Positions 36,998 to 47,460 of a stretch of DNA of 64,000 nt are shown one piece after another. How positions within the stretch are numbered: position 1 is the first letter of the stretch; the number at the start of each line of letters is the position of its first letter. Below the pieces are notes generated by a model that did not search any database, was not told where the DNA came from, and saw nothing but the letters and a program-made list of their open reading frames with translations. Both the position numbers and the translations under genes were made by a program. Source of the stretch: Bradysia coprophila (lineage: Eukaryota > Arthropoda > Insecta > Diptera > Sciaridae); the NCBI RefSeq assembly GCF_014529535.1, contig NC_050737.1, forward strand, positions 9,468,725 to 9,532,724, read 5' to 3'.

Positions 36998-39073
36998 GAT
37001 TATAAATTATCTTGTCGGGGATGAACAGCAGAATAGCTGCAAAAAAACGTTAATTTTGAATTGAATGACAAATTATGAGCTTCAAGATCTTTCAATAATT
37101 TAAAAAGGATTCATTAGACGCGCTGTTCCAATGTTAGCACTCTTTGATTCTGATTCGTTGACCTTCTTCTTATTCTTTATGTCGACGAAGCGGACGACAA
37201 GGATACCAGTGGAAACAAACCATTGTTTGAGGATAACGATTTTGACATATCAAATTGAGTTTTCGTTGGAAAAATATTTTACTTTACAGTCCCTTACATG
37301 AACAAAACAAAAAAAAGATTCTTCCTCGAAACCACAAGACAAATTGTTTCAACCTGCGAATTTTTTTACATATTCCACTGGAAGGAAAACATATTCCTTC
37401 TGAAGATATCTATAAGTAAGCAGTGACTAGACCAGACGAATTTTTAACTTATGGAATGTGCACGGATGATGGCATAGGTCTAGGTACCCTGAGTACGAAA
37501 AACGAAACACATCTGTTGGTCTTAATGACGTCTGTGGTTCCGCTGCAGTCGCTTCACAAAAAAAAAGAATTGAAAGTAATGTGAATGCGGAAGTTATTGG
37601 TGCAGCAGGTATCTAGGGTCCAGTGAATTCAAACAATGGTTTCAATACCTATCGTTACTGCGATATCAAAGGAAGATAAATATCATCCAAACAAAATCTT
37701 CGATATTGTATAACGGTATGTAATGGAGACCTTATAGACTGAATGTTTAAATTCTAGACACCTTGGTTTATTCTGCACCTGTCCCGTTCCAATTACAATT
37801 TAGTGAAGCGTAACCATAGACGACATTGCGACTAACAGATGCATGTTTCATACTCAGGACCTCGAGACCTGTCTTAATGCAATTTAGCACCATCCGTGCA
37901 CAAAACCCGTATTGCCTAGTGAGTTAGAACCATTTCTTAAAGTAGCTTTGACTTTGTCCTAAGCATTAATACCCTGTGTCCTAACTGCCCTATGTCATAA
38001 AACACCCTATATGTCCTAAATGCACTATTTTTAAAAGTTACTAAAATTCCATTCTGCAGCAATAAATAAACTCGACTGAATTTATGCAATTGAAGAACTT
38101 TGCGAAAAGTTCATTTATTGTCACTAGGTCAATGTGTGGATATTTTTCCAGCCAGCTTGACAACATTATGGACATCCTTTCATTTTCTTTAAATTATAAA
38201 TTAATAATTCAGTGCTGCTTTTTCATAACATAATGCGAGTCCTCCGAACACAACACTTAAATCACATAAATAAATCATCTGATCGCATAGCTATATATAC
38301 ATCACATATACACACCACTATGCTATATAATGTTACCTGTGTAAAGTGCATTGTTCCGTAAGCATTGATTTGTTACTAATTGGCATTGAATAGATTTTTT
38401 TGCAAATTTACATGCACCGTAACAGTATGCAAATTGAAAACATTTTTCGGCAATTCACCGATTTTATATCAATTCAATCTAAATCACTTAAATTAACCGA
38501 GATTTTTTCTGTGTCGAAAAATCTTCGTCCGATTTCAGATTTGAAGATGTTGATTTCTATTAGTATTCCTGTTTTGACAATATTATTTTGGCACAATTGT
38601 GTTTATATACTCGTTTGTTATGCAGCTCCGATTCGATTTGGTGAAAGCAAACTTAAATAAACGATTAAATTGTGTGATGTTTTTAGAATATTTATTACTT
38701 TTAACACAAAAATATCAATAAAAAATTGAAAATTGTCACTGCTGCACCATCTTTTCGATCTTTTCTCTTTGACAAGAACCAACAAATCATATAATTGTCC
38801 GCTGAACTGGTGACACTTATCCATCTCAGCCGTCGTATTGCGCAATTTTCAAAAAATCTGATGTTTGATTCTAAGAGCCATATAAGAGCAATTTAGTTTA
38901 TGAAGTCGCGACCAAATGGGATGAACAATAATACATCTTCTGCAAGAAGCTATTTCCGTCATCATTGTCAAGTAAAATCAAGCTTAACTCATGCTATTGA
39001 GTAAAATAATTTGGACAACTCCTACCGTGACATAATGAATGTTAAGTATCGGAGTTGCGAATTAGTTATTTAT
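36998..39073. other. Intergenic DNA upstream of the myosin
   Basis: Contains the foldback MITE 37458-37901 and would hold the myosin promoter. A minus-strand frame at 38618-38845 (with an internal Met and the string LVLVKEKRSKRW) is not recognisable and has no convincing splice context. Nothing else is supported. Confidence 0.45.
37458..37901. mobile_element. Foldback-type MITE upstream of the myosin
   Basis: GTGCACGGATG at 37458 and CATCCGTGCAC at 37891 open imperfect inverted arms of about 100 bases that share CCTGAGTACGAAA, ACACATCTGTT and GTCTGTGGTTCC with the element at 34381-34654. The centre is longer (444 against 274 bases in total). Confidence 0.6.
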
Positions 39074-39218
39074 ACAACCGAGTGATAAATGCTTTATTAG
39101 GCACTATATGCGAAGATTGTCACATCGTGTGCTAAAAAAAGCATTTATCATCGAGTTGTCTACAACGTTTTTTTGCAATAAAGGTAATGGAAAGTCCTAC
39201 TTTTCGCCACTTGTTGCT
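39074..39218. repeat. Dispersed repeat with hairpin, copy 1
   Basis: The first part (39074-39159) is an imperfect hairpin between CAACCGAGTGATAAATGCTT and AAAGCATTTATCATCGAGTTG. It is followed by ACAACGTTTTTTTGCAATAA and GTCCTACTTTTCGCCACTTG. The second half matches 47098-47190 closely, so this is a dispersed family present twice in the window. Confidence 0.7.
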
Positions 39219-39439
39219 AAAAATGACATTTTTCAAACGTTATTTGGGTGACGAATGAAGGGCTTTTCTAACTGATGGTTTTTCCGTTTATCACTCAGTG
39301 ACAAAAAGTAGCTCATGTGGTGAGTATCAACAGGAAGCTTGAAACAAAATAAGTTCCACAAACAAGCATTGTAGGAAAACAACTAAAAGTCAAGTTTAAT
39401 GCGTAATCGATAACGAAAATAAAAACAAAATTTTTGGTG

Positions 39440-39570
39440 TCGGGGAATCTCGCACACGCGATCATAGTATGCGTCCTTTTACGACATGTAACGAAAAGTC
39501 ATGACTGTGCGAGATTCACCACTTAGAGGTGAATCTCGCACACCATGAATTTGTGTGGTGTGCGAGATTA
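39440..39570. repeat. Cluster of alternating inverted GAATCTCGCAC motifs
   Basis: The motif GAATCTCGCAC or its complement occurs four times in alternating orientation (about 39444, 39507, 39531 and 39558). The middle pair forms a perfect 14-bp stem (39507-39520 with 39528-39541) and a 7-base loop. The third and fourth form an overlapping 13-bp stem with a 12-base loop. The two hairpins are mutually exclusive. Confidence 0.8.
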
Positions 39571-40550
39571 CCCTACCCCAAATTTTTCAATTCAAGTATT
39601 TTCCTAGGGAAGCTAGAGACACCGTTTCACCCTGTCGATTCTCACTCGTGATCGTGAATTTTATGTGGAAACAGCACAACCTTCGGCGCGGTATACAAGC
39701 TTGCCCATCGGAAATAACAGGGGACAAAATGGTGGAAATGGTACTTCTTGTGTGAAAATTACCGATCCGAGGCGAAGCCGAGTTTTTAAGATTCAAAGAC
39801 GTGAGGTAATGAAATTCACACAGGAAACATTATTTCCATTATTTCTCCCTCCTATTGACTAGTACTGTTATATGATTTATGAGGAAGACCATACTTTTTG
39901 TAATTAAACCCATTTTTTCGAAGCCCAACATGAACAATTCTTAATACAACTTGGGATAAACGCCAAGGCGAAGTCGATGTCAATAAACGCACGAAAAAGT
40001 TACTAGCTATGTCAAGTACTACTACAGGGCATTTAGCGGAAGATACCTTCTACCTGTTAATGTGGTCTTTTCAAGCGAAATATTTGTTAAAACTAATGAA
40101 GTAGTCGGTGGCGCATTACTTGTTTCGATTAAAATTATCATACTGGTGGGATGTCTTATAGACGATTAACCTGCATTCTTACTACGTTGAGTCATTGAGT
40201 GAGCAACGGGATAATATTAAGACATGCAACGAAAGGCTTTGCAAAACAAACACACATTTCCGCTTGCGACCTCTTATCTTGAGCACTAACGATCAGTAAG
40301 CGAATTCCGGGGAAAATAAAACTCCAGCGTCAAATAACAAATGGTTTTAATTTTGACTATAGCCAATTCCGAATCATTGGGAAACTAGAAGAGCGAATGT
40401 CAAATTCACAACATATGCGGTGTTTAGTTCGTTGATTTAACATAACATAACGAGATTGATTCCAACCAAAGCAAAAAAAATGTCACAAAAAGGAAAAGTC
40501 GAAGCTTACGCACTAAAACTCAAATCAACCGATCTCTCAGACGAAACTAT
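39571..40550. other. Intergenic DNA with GAGGCGAAGCCGAG-type repeats
   Basis: The string GATCCGAGGCGAAGCCGAG lies at about 39763-39781, and a relative (CCAAGGCGAAGTCGATGTC followed by AATAAACGCACGAAAAA) at about 39962. The same core recurs in a hairpin near 48335. No gene is supported. Confidence 0.5.
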
Positions 40551-42415
40551 TTATTGCATTCCACTGGCCAAGGCCGACAAACTGGACATATCAATTCCTA
40601 ACTTTTTAGCCACATTTATTTGCGCCACAGCAGCATTACGCAGTGCATACAGGTGCACCATTTCGGGTTCTGACTTTGCTAGTTTCAACGCTTTCTCGAA
40701 CAGTTCAACGGCCCTCTCCAAATTGCCTCGCTGAACTTCAATTGTGCCCAGTGTTTCGAAGGCCAGTTCGCATTTCTCATCGACCTTTATGGCAGTATGC
40801 ATGTAATCGACAGCTTTGTGTACGTCACCATTCCATTGCAATTGCATGATTCCTCTGTGCACGTACAGTGAAGCCATGTTCGGAGCTATTTTAATCGCTT
40901 TGTCGAAGAAGGAATCGGCCTGATCGAATTGTTGCTGTTCGGTAAGTACTTGGGCCATAACACTGTAGCTCTCAACGCAGTCGGGAAATTTGGTAATAGC
41001 ATTGTTGAAGTCATTCATCACCGTGAATAAGGCTACTTGATTTTGGGTCACAAAGGCGAGTCTGTATTCGGCATAGCATTTCTGAATGTATGTCATTCCC
41101 TGTTCGGGGGCTAATTTTACTGCCATCGCAAATTCTTTAGCCGCATCTTCTAACCGTTCGAGTAGGATGTACACCTGTCCGCGTTGATGATAGATGTCTG
41201 CATTCTTTGAGTCCAATTTTTCCGCTTCACTAAAATACTCAAAACCCTTTTCGGCGTTATCGCTTTGTACATTCAACGAAGCTTTCTTAATCAACGCATT
41301 CACCCTCAACGCAACATTGATATCGTCGTTTTTGATCAGCGTATCGAAATCAGCTAAGGCCTCGGCTACTAATCCCGTTAGTAAGTAGAATGTTCCTCGT
41401 AGTAACGTCGCTTCCATTTTGTACTCAGACTCTGATTCACTGGACTCAATTTCTTCGGTGCACGCCGGTACTATCTCGTCATATTTCTGTGAGTCGAGCG
41501 CCATTTTCGCCTTTACGAAACCTTTCGGATCGGTACTGGCCACAATTACCTTCCTTATGGGATCGTTGGTGAATGAAGCAAAATATGTTTTAATGAAGTT
41601 TGCCGATGGTACGGTTGGCTGTCTGGTTTCCATTGCCTTGCGGGCATCATTTCGACCTAAAAAACACGAATTTTGATTAGCTCACACAGATGTTGGCTTT
41701 TAACGACTCATGCAATCAGTTCAGCCTTCTCATCGAATTGAGAATTTGTGAAAATCACTTTTTATCGTCCACAACAACTCAACTCACCCATTTGTTTTAG
41801 AATGCGATCAGCAAAGGCCAATGTGCTGTTGTTTTGGAAGCTTTCCAGAATGCATGTCGCAGTTACATCTTCCAAACTCGACGAAAAATCGTTCAAATGT
41901 TCATATGCCCGAGCACGTCTGTGCAACGCTTTCACATATTTCGAGTTCAACTCCAATGCCTTGGAACAGTCATCTCGCACGGACGTCCATTTTTTCAATT
42001 GTTCGTAGGCAGCTGCCCGATTTTGGTAGAATGTTGATAGGTCGACGGCACTGGTTGAAGGGCATACCTCAATTGCTTTGTCGTACCATTCAATTGCTTC
42101 GTCGTATTTTCCCTTTTTGAAGCAAACATTTCCTTCGTTTTTGTGTGCTGTGGCCACTTCCAGTGGACTCAGTTCGATCGCTTTCTTTGCAACATTTTCC
42201 GGTTGTTCTTGTGTTAGCTTATCGTCTCCATCCAACGAAATGGTCTGTCCTTTCAGATTGCCGATTGACTTTTTCGTTTTGTTGCCGGGTTCGTCTTCTA
42301 GACATTCGGTTTGTCTTCGATAATACAAATATCCGATTCCAATAGCGATTGGAGCACCTAGCAATACAGCTAATTGCCATTTTGGAAATATGGAGCCAGT
42401 ACTACCGGTTGACAT
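40551..42415 (-). CDS. Tom70: Mitochondrial import receptor subunit Tom70
   Basis: Outer-membrane receptor that takes hydrophobic precursors and carrier proteins from Hsp70/Hsp90 and passes them to the TOM pore. Two coding exons, 42415-41788 and 41656-40551, joined in frame through a split glycine codon, sum to 577 residues (fly protein about 590). An N-terminal anchor (WQLAVLLGAPIAIGIGYLYY) is followed by a basic/acidic linker. A clamp-type TPR module comes next (HKNEGNVCFKKGKYDEAIEWYDKAI, then YQNRAAAYEQLKKW), and then the C-terminal TPR array (NADIYHQRGQVYILLERLEDA, and others) ending in SALASGMQ. The ATG at 42415 sits just after a TTTCAG, so a 5' UTR intron may end there. The stop codon lies inside AATAAA. 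Confidence 0.95.
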
Positions 42416-43706
42416 CCTGAAAGTATACACAAAATAGGAGGTTATGTTGTCATACCATTTCAATTAGTATAACTCTAATTGGACTTTCAGCTGTCCCCCC
42501 AATCTCTTTGATAGTCCATAACCATGGTGAATCTGGCCAAAATGCCGAAAACATTCATGCAACTTACATAACAATTAAAAGACCGTTCGGAGGATTTAAG
42601 ACAACACAAATAATAGAAAAACATGATCCCGAAAACATCATTTTCACACTTACGTTTTATCCAATATTTACGTGTGGATCGGTTGATCGATTATGTTCTC
42701 GATAAGCGCGCTATTCCCTTCTCCCGTATTCCGAATGTCTAAGACGGTACCAAGGAATTTTTATAGAAATTTTAACAAAAATGTTTTTACTTCATTCCAA
42801 TGAAGGGAAAGAGATAAGAGACATAAGAATTGTCAAATCTACTAGCAAGAGCATGTGTATGTGTGTGTGATCAAAAAAGGTTTTCAAAAGAGTTCTTGCA
42901 GAAACGAAGTGTCGGCTGATGCATATAAGCAGGTTGTTCAATTGTCAAATTTGAATTTTGCGTTCGAAAATTTGAATTTTAGAAAATTGGAAGGATCAAC
43001 GCAACTCAAGCAAAAATGATGTTAATGACAGCTGTCAAAAATAGAGTACTATTTTGTATAACAAATTTTTCCAATATTTTTTTTTCCATTTTTTGTGTGT
43101 GAAAATTTGTTCGATACACTGTCCACCTTCAGTACTTTATTAAGAGTACCACTCATGCGTTGGAAGGTCTCCAAGTACCATAAGTGACATTTGTTATTTT
43201 GACGAAATTAATTAATGGAATGTAGCTATTTTATGAAACAGTTGTCTTAGCAGCCATTTTATGCGAACTGATCTTGCTGTAGAAGAAGCCGAGGGGATGA
43301 GTATTTGACTTGAGAGTTTCAAAGTCTAATAGACGTGGAATAGAAAGCTTTGGTCTCGGAGCTCATGTAATTTTTGAGTTCCGATTAGTATCAGCGCCAC
43401 CATGTCGCCTCTCGAGTGACACATCACTTTCAAAACAGATTCCAGAACTATATTGGCTGTAGGATTTTACTTCGGTATAATAACGTCCGATGGCTTAAGT
43501 TAATACCAACAGAGACGCATTCCGAGCTTACTTTAGAAATGCTACACAGATATACAAGGATTTTCAAAATTGATTAAAAGTCTTTATTAAACAAAACGGC
43601 TTCTTTTGACGTATTTATTTATATCTTATAAGAACAAATTAAATTTCAACTTTCAAATTTCAACTCTACACTTCGTTCAACTCGACAGAATCCACTAGAA
43701 GCTCAA
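42416..43706. other. Intergenic DNA between Tom70 and the defensin-like locus
   Basis: No coding region seen. A short TGTGTATGTGTGTGTG tract lies at about 42854. The last 150 bases are the downstream flank of the minus-strand defensin-like gene, with minus-strand AATAAA-type signals near 43585 and 43616. Confidence 0.5.
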
Positions 43707-44226
43707 TCATATCGGATTGTATGAGCACATACATTTCACCTCTCCATTCCGTTCAGTTTGACAAATTCCACCAGTAGCTCCACCGGCAATACAGTTATTT
43801 CGACAGGTATCTACGTCACAAGTTGGATCTATCGGATTATATGAGCACATACATCTCACATCTCCATTCCGTTCAGTTTGACAAATTCCACCAGTAGCTC
43901 CACCGGCAATACAGTTATTTCGACAGGTGTCTACGTCACAAATTGGATCTATCGGATTGTATGAGCACATACATCTCACATCTCCATTCCGTTCAGTTTG
44001 ACAAATTCCACCAGTAGCTCCAGCGGCAATACAGTTATTTCGACAAGTAATTATGTTGCATCGAAACGATCGAGATACACATCCCGTGCCTTGAGTAACT
44101 AATTAAAGTGCGACATGAATATGAGCATTTTCAAGACATTTAGAATTGTCACCCAAAATTTATGAATTGCAAATTACCCTCGGCAAGAATATTTCCTACA
44201 AGTAGAACAAGTATAATCACACGCAT
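43707..44226 (-). CDS. Secreted tandem defensin-like (CS-alpha-beta) peptide, three domains
   Basis: Two exons, 44226-44178 and 44089-43707, sum to 143 residues. The first exon is a signal peptide (MRVIILVLLVGNILAEG). The rest holds three domains with cysteine spacing C-x4-C-x3-C-x9-C-x9-C-x-C (domain 1 has a longer lead), for example CDVDTCRNNC, GGICQTERNG and RCMC. CxxxC, GGxC and CxC in that order fit the CS-alpha-beta fold of insect defensins. Domains 2 and 3 are nearly identical, so the array grew recently. Linkers are SYNPIDP. An antimicrobial or secreted effector role is inferred from the pattern, not shown. It is one of a head-to-head pair with 46273-46645. Confidence 0.75.
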
Positions 44227-44342
44227 GATGAATGAACTTAATCGGAAAGTATCCGTTTCTTATCTGAATAAATAAATTCGAACAGCTCAGGTTTTTATTA
44301 GTTCAGTTCATTACACATACGATGACAACAAAATTAACACAC

Positions 44343-44352
44343 GCGGAGCCCC
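44343..44352 (-). promoter_or_regulatory. Conserved GC-rich decamer, kappaB-like (left arm)
   Basis: Read towards the gene, GGGGCTCCGC lies about 120 bases upstream of the ATG. The same decamer is kept in the other arm at 46153-46162. It differs from the GGGRNNYYCC Rel consensus at one position. An assignment to Rel/NF-kappaB control is speculative. Confidence 0.3.
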
Positions 44353-44907
44353 GGATCTCTTTCTGGGATTGTTCAAAAATTCCTTATTTTATTTTAGATC
44401 TCACCCAATTTTTTCCGACTAAGTCGGTATAGTAGTTGTTACATATATATATGTATTGTTAGCCCCTGTTGACTAAAAAGCTTGCAAAACCAAGCTAACG
44501 TAGTCGTTACTATAGCTTAAATTTTTGGAATAAGCTAAAAAAAACTCACCAAAGCTGTTGTATGAGTCTTGGACGACGGATTTTAGGCTGTATTACGAGT
44601 TGTGTGAAAGCGCCCTAGAAAAATCGTCGAATTAAGTACGTATACAACTTTACATGCAAAGTACGGAATATCCTCATCAGTCCTCCTAAATAAACCGTGG
44701 TTTTCGTTGAAGAGATTTCCTTCCAAATCAGTTTTAGATGGTATTGTTCACATCAAACGCTAGGTCTTATGTGAATAATGAACAGAACCCGTTAATGAAA
44801 CCACTTTTTCTAGCCTGTTTTACACGAGCACGAAATTGTTTATTGTCGACATCGAGTCAGCAACTGTGTCAACAATTCGTGCAATATTATTCGATTCGAT
44901 TAAATAT

Positions 44908-45299
44908 GAAAATACAAATAATAATGCGCCGAAAATAGACGTTAAAGCATTCACCACCTATAACAACTAGAGCAATTCTTAACGAAATTTTTAACAGCAT
45001 TGTGGTGGTTATTTGTGTATCTGTTTTGCACGGCTGTCCTCAACGAAGAAAAAGTTTTTTGAAAATGTACCAACAAAATGACTTCAGATGTGAGTTCTGT
45101 AAATATAGATCGAAACCACTTTACTTAGTCTTCAACTAGATCCTTCCCCATGGTCGACTGCGAAGAAAACGATTTTTTCCATACATTTTCAAGATTATTC
45201 TGAAAGCGACGAAAAAGAATTGTTGTTTAATGACGTTTTTATATTTTTTATCGATGAAGACCGTAAAATTTTTCGATTTTTTTTATAAAGTCAAGTTTT
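44908..45299. other. Spacer at the centre of the inverted duplication
   Basis: A unique 392-base centre between the arms. Positions 45029-45099 are repeated in inverted orientation at 46681-46751, next to the right-hand gene. It also contains GTTATTTGTGTATCTGTTTT (about 45008), whose complement occurs near 47010. The spacer therefore looks like, or includes, a mobile repeat that is also present beyond the outer end of the right arm. Confidence 0.6.
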
Positions 45300-45606
45300 A
45301 TATTTAATCGAATCGAATAATATTGCACGAATTGTTGACACAGTTGCTGACTCGATGTCGACAATTAAACAATTTCGTGCTCGTGTAAAATAGGCCAGAA
45401 AAAGTGGGTTTATTTACGGGTTCTGTTCATTATTCACATAAGATCTAGCGTTTGATGTGAATAATACCATCTAAAACTGATTTGGAAGGAAATCTCTTCA
45501 ACGAAAATCAGGGTTTATTTAGGAGGATATTCCGTACTTTGCATGTAAAGTTGTATACGTACATAATTCGACGATTTTTCTAGGGCACTTTCACACAACT
45601 CGTAAT

Positions 45607-45875
45607 CATCGATATAATAAATATACTGTTATGTATATAATGAGACACGAAGAACGAAATTTCGGAAATATAGCACACATACAAGTGCAAAAAATGCGAA
45701 TCACAACACGAAACGAAGAGAAAAAGGAAATTGAGAAATGCAGAGTTTCAATTATTTTCAAATATTTGTATGACATTATTTCGCAAACTTTCTCAAAACG
45801 TAAGTTACGTTACACATACAGCCATGTGGTCTTTCCGCATTTGACATTACTTATCTACCCTATATTATATCGATG
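45607..45875. mobile_element. 269-bp MITE inserted in the right arm
   Basis: The terminal inverted repeats are CATCGATATAAT, and the flanking octamer CTCGTAAT is present on both sides (45599-45606 and 45876-45883). The left arm of the inverted duplication has the uninterrupted octamer once (about 44590-44602, complement ATTACGAG), which is a natural empty site. The insertion therefore postdates the duplication, or was lost precisely from the other arm. Confidence 0.9.
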
Positions 45876-46152
45876 CTCGTAATACAGCCTAAAATCAGTC
45901 GCCCAAGACTCATACGAATAACTATATCACTTTCAACAGCTATTGTGAGTTTTTTTTAGCTTATTCCAAAAATTTAAGTTGTAGTAACGACTACGTTAGC
46001 GTACCTAGCTTGGTTTTGCAAGCTTTTTAGTCAACAGGGGCTAACAATACATATATATATGTATGTAACAACTATACCGACTTAGTCGGAAAAAATTGGG
46101 TGAGATCTAAAATAAAATAAGGAATTTTTGAACCATACCAGAAAGAGATCCG

Positions 46153-46162
46153 GGGCTCCGCA
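46153..46162 (+). promoter_or_regulatory. Conserved GC-rich decamer, kappaB-like (right arm)
   Basis: GGGGCTCCGC about 110 bases upstream of the ATG at 46273; it matches the left-arm copy at 44343-44352 exactly. Functional meaning is unproven. Confidence 0.3.
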
Positions 46163-46203
46163 TGAGTTAATTTTGTTGTCATCGTATGTGTAATGAACTG
46201 AAC

Positions 46204-46256
46204 TAATAAAAACCTGAGCTGTTTGGATTTATTTATTCAGATAAGAATAGTTTCCG
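46204..46256 (+). promoter_or_regulatory. Candidate core promoter and GATA site of the right defensin-like gene
   Basis: A TATA-like TAATAAAAACC (46204) lies about 30 bases upstream of an Inr-like TTCAGATA (46236), and that overlaps the WGATAR match AGATAAG. The same arrangement is kept in the left arm (complement near 44255-44305). GATA factors are known to act on insect fat-body immune genes; their action here is inferred. Confidence 0.35.
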
Positions 46257-46272
46257 ATTAAGTTCATTCATC

Positions 46273-46645
46273 ATGCGTGGGATTATACTTGTTCTACTTG
46301 TAGGAAATATTCTTGCCGAGGGTAACTTGCAATTCATAAATTTTGGGTGACAATTCTAACGGTCTTAAATAAAATGCTCATATTCCTGTCGCACTTTAAT
46401 TAGTTACTCAAGACGTGGGATGTATAGGCTCATTTAATCCTCTACCTCCACTTTGTGACGTAGACACCTGTCGAAATGACTGTATTGCCGATGGAGCTAC
46501 TGGTGGAATTTGCCAAACTGAACGGAATGGAGAGTTAAAATGTATGTGCTCATATAATCTGCTATCTTTACTTTGTGACGAAGGCACCTGTCGAAATGAC
46601 TGTATTGCCGATGGAGCTACTGGCGCACGCTTGTGTAAGGGATGA
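46273..46645 (+). CDS. Secreted defensin-like peptide, one intact and one truncated domain
   Basis: Two exons, 46273-46321 and 46413-46645, sum to 93 residues. The signal peptide (MRGIILVLLVGNILAED) is nearly identical to that of the left-hand paralogue. Domain 1 keeps all six cysteines (CDVDTCRNDC, GGICQTERNG, KCMC). Domain 2 begins CDEGTCRNDC but leaves the family sequence after ATG, at about 46622. It ends in ARLCKG and a TGA, so it lacks the CxC pair and two disulphides cannot form. Downstream sequence is unrelated to the left copy. It may be a shortened functional peptide or a decaying copy; the open frame and intact splice sites favour expression. Confidence 0.7.
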
Positions 46646-47025
46646 TAATAAACGGATTTATTTTATTAAAAAAAAGGTCCCAGAACTCAGATCTGAAGTC
46701 ATTTTGTGGGTACATTTAAAAAAAACTTTATCTTCGTTGAGGACAGCCGTGTTTGGACGCTTGATTTTAGTTGATTTCGTAAAAGCAGATGCTCAAAAAA
46801 AATCTTGTAAAGGGTTGAAAGGTTTGCTTTTGAAAAATCCTTGTTTTCGGGCTCGAAACATGAAACATGAATATTTATTTTCATGTGTCGGGGCCGAAAA
46901 TAAGGGAGTTTCGAGATTTTTCTCGGGTTTTCGACCCCTTACATGAATTTTTTTTTGAGTTCGGGCTACAACTCGCAAAATTGCCTAAAAACAATCGTCC
47001 AAAACAGATACACAAATAACTATTA
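46646..47025. repeat. Repeat sequence abutting the broken end of the right defensin-like gene
   Basis: 46681-46751 is the inverted match of the central spacer (45029-45099). It is followed by sequence with TTTTCATGTGTCGGGGCC and a terminal AAAACAGATACACAAATAAC (about 47003-47022) that also matches the spacer in inverse orientation. The block behaves as a larger copy of the element whose ends form the spacer. Short frames in it are not gene-like. Confidence 0.55.
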
Positions 47026-47029
47026 AACA

Positions 47030-47190
47030 ACCGAGGTTAGGCACTAGATGTATAAATTGTCACTCCAGACCGCAGGTGGAGTGTGACAATACACATCGTG
47101 TGACGAAAAAAGCATTTATCACCGAGTTGAATACAACGTTTTTCGCAATAAAGGTAACGGAAGGTCCTACTTTTCGTCACTTGTTACGAG
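47030..47190. repeat. Dispersed repeat with hairpin, copy 2
   Basis: Contains AAAGCATTTATCACCGAGTTG, ACAACGTTTTTCGCAATAA and GTCCTACTTTTCGTCACTTG, all matching 39138-39218. Its own inner hairpin ATTGTCACTCCA...TGGAGTGTGACAAT (about 47057-47090) is absent from copy 1. Confidence 0.7.
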
Positions 47191-47460
47191 AAAAATATTT
47201 TGCAGTACAGTCGAAAAGAATAGATTTCGGTTTTTTCAACGAATACAATCCAAACGATGTTATTTAATCCACATGCGATTTACAAGTTATAATACATATA
47301 CATACATGTATCAATGTGTCGGTATATTTATTTAATTACTTTCGTTTTATTCACAGAAAATTTTTCGCGATAGTACTGCTCGAAACAGGTCATTTCTCAC
47401 CGGAGACCTGAAATGAAGACAACCTGACTAGAATATCCGGTAGCGGATACGACCTAACTT

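Larger units (their letters stand above)
43707..46645. repeat. Large inverted duplication carrying two divergent defensin-like genes
   Basis: The left arm (to about 44907) and right arm (from about 45300) are reverse complements that align by eye through the upstream region, signal-peptide exon, intron and into exon 2. They are separated by a 392-base spacer. Shared landmarks include GCACGAATTGTTGACACAGT and a stretch around TCAACAGGGGCTAACAATAC. The right arm carries an extra 269-base MITE. Outer limits are set by the divergence of the coding repeats and downstream flanks. Confidence 0.9.

Noticed and set aside
38618-38845. Minus-strand frame with LVLVKEKRSKRW
   Set aside because: Looks slightly protein-like, but has no identifiable family, no clear donor and becomes AT-rich low-complexity downstream.
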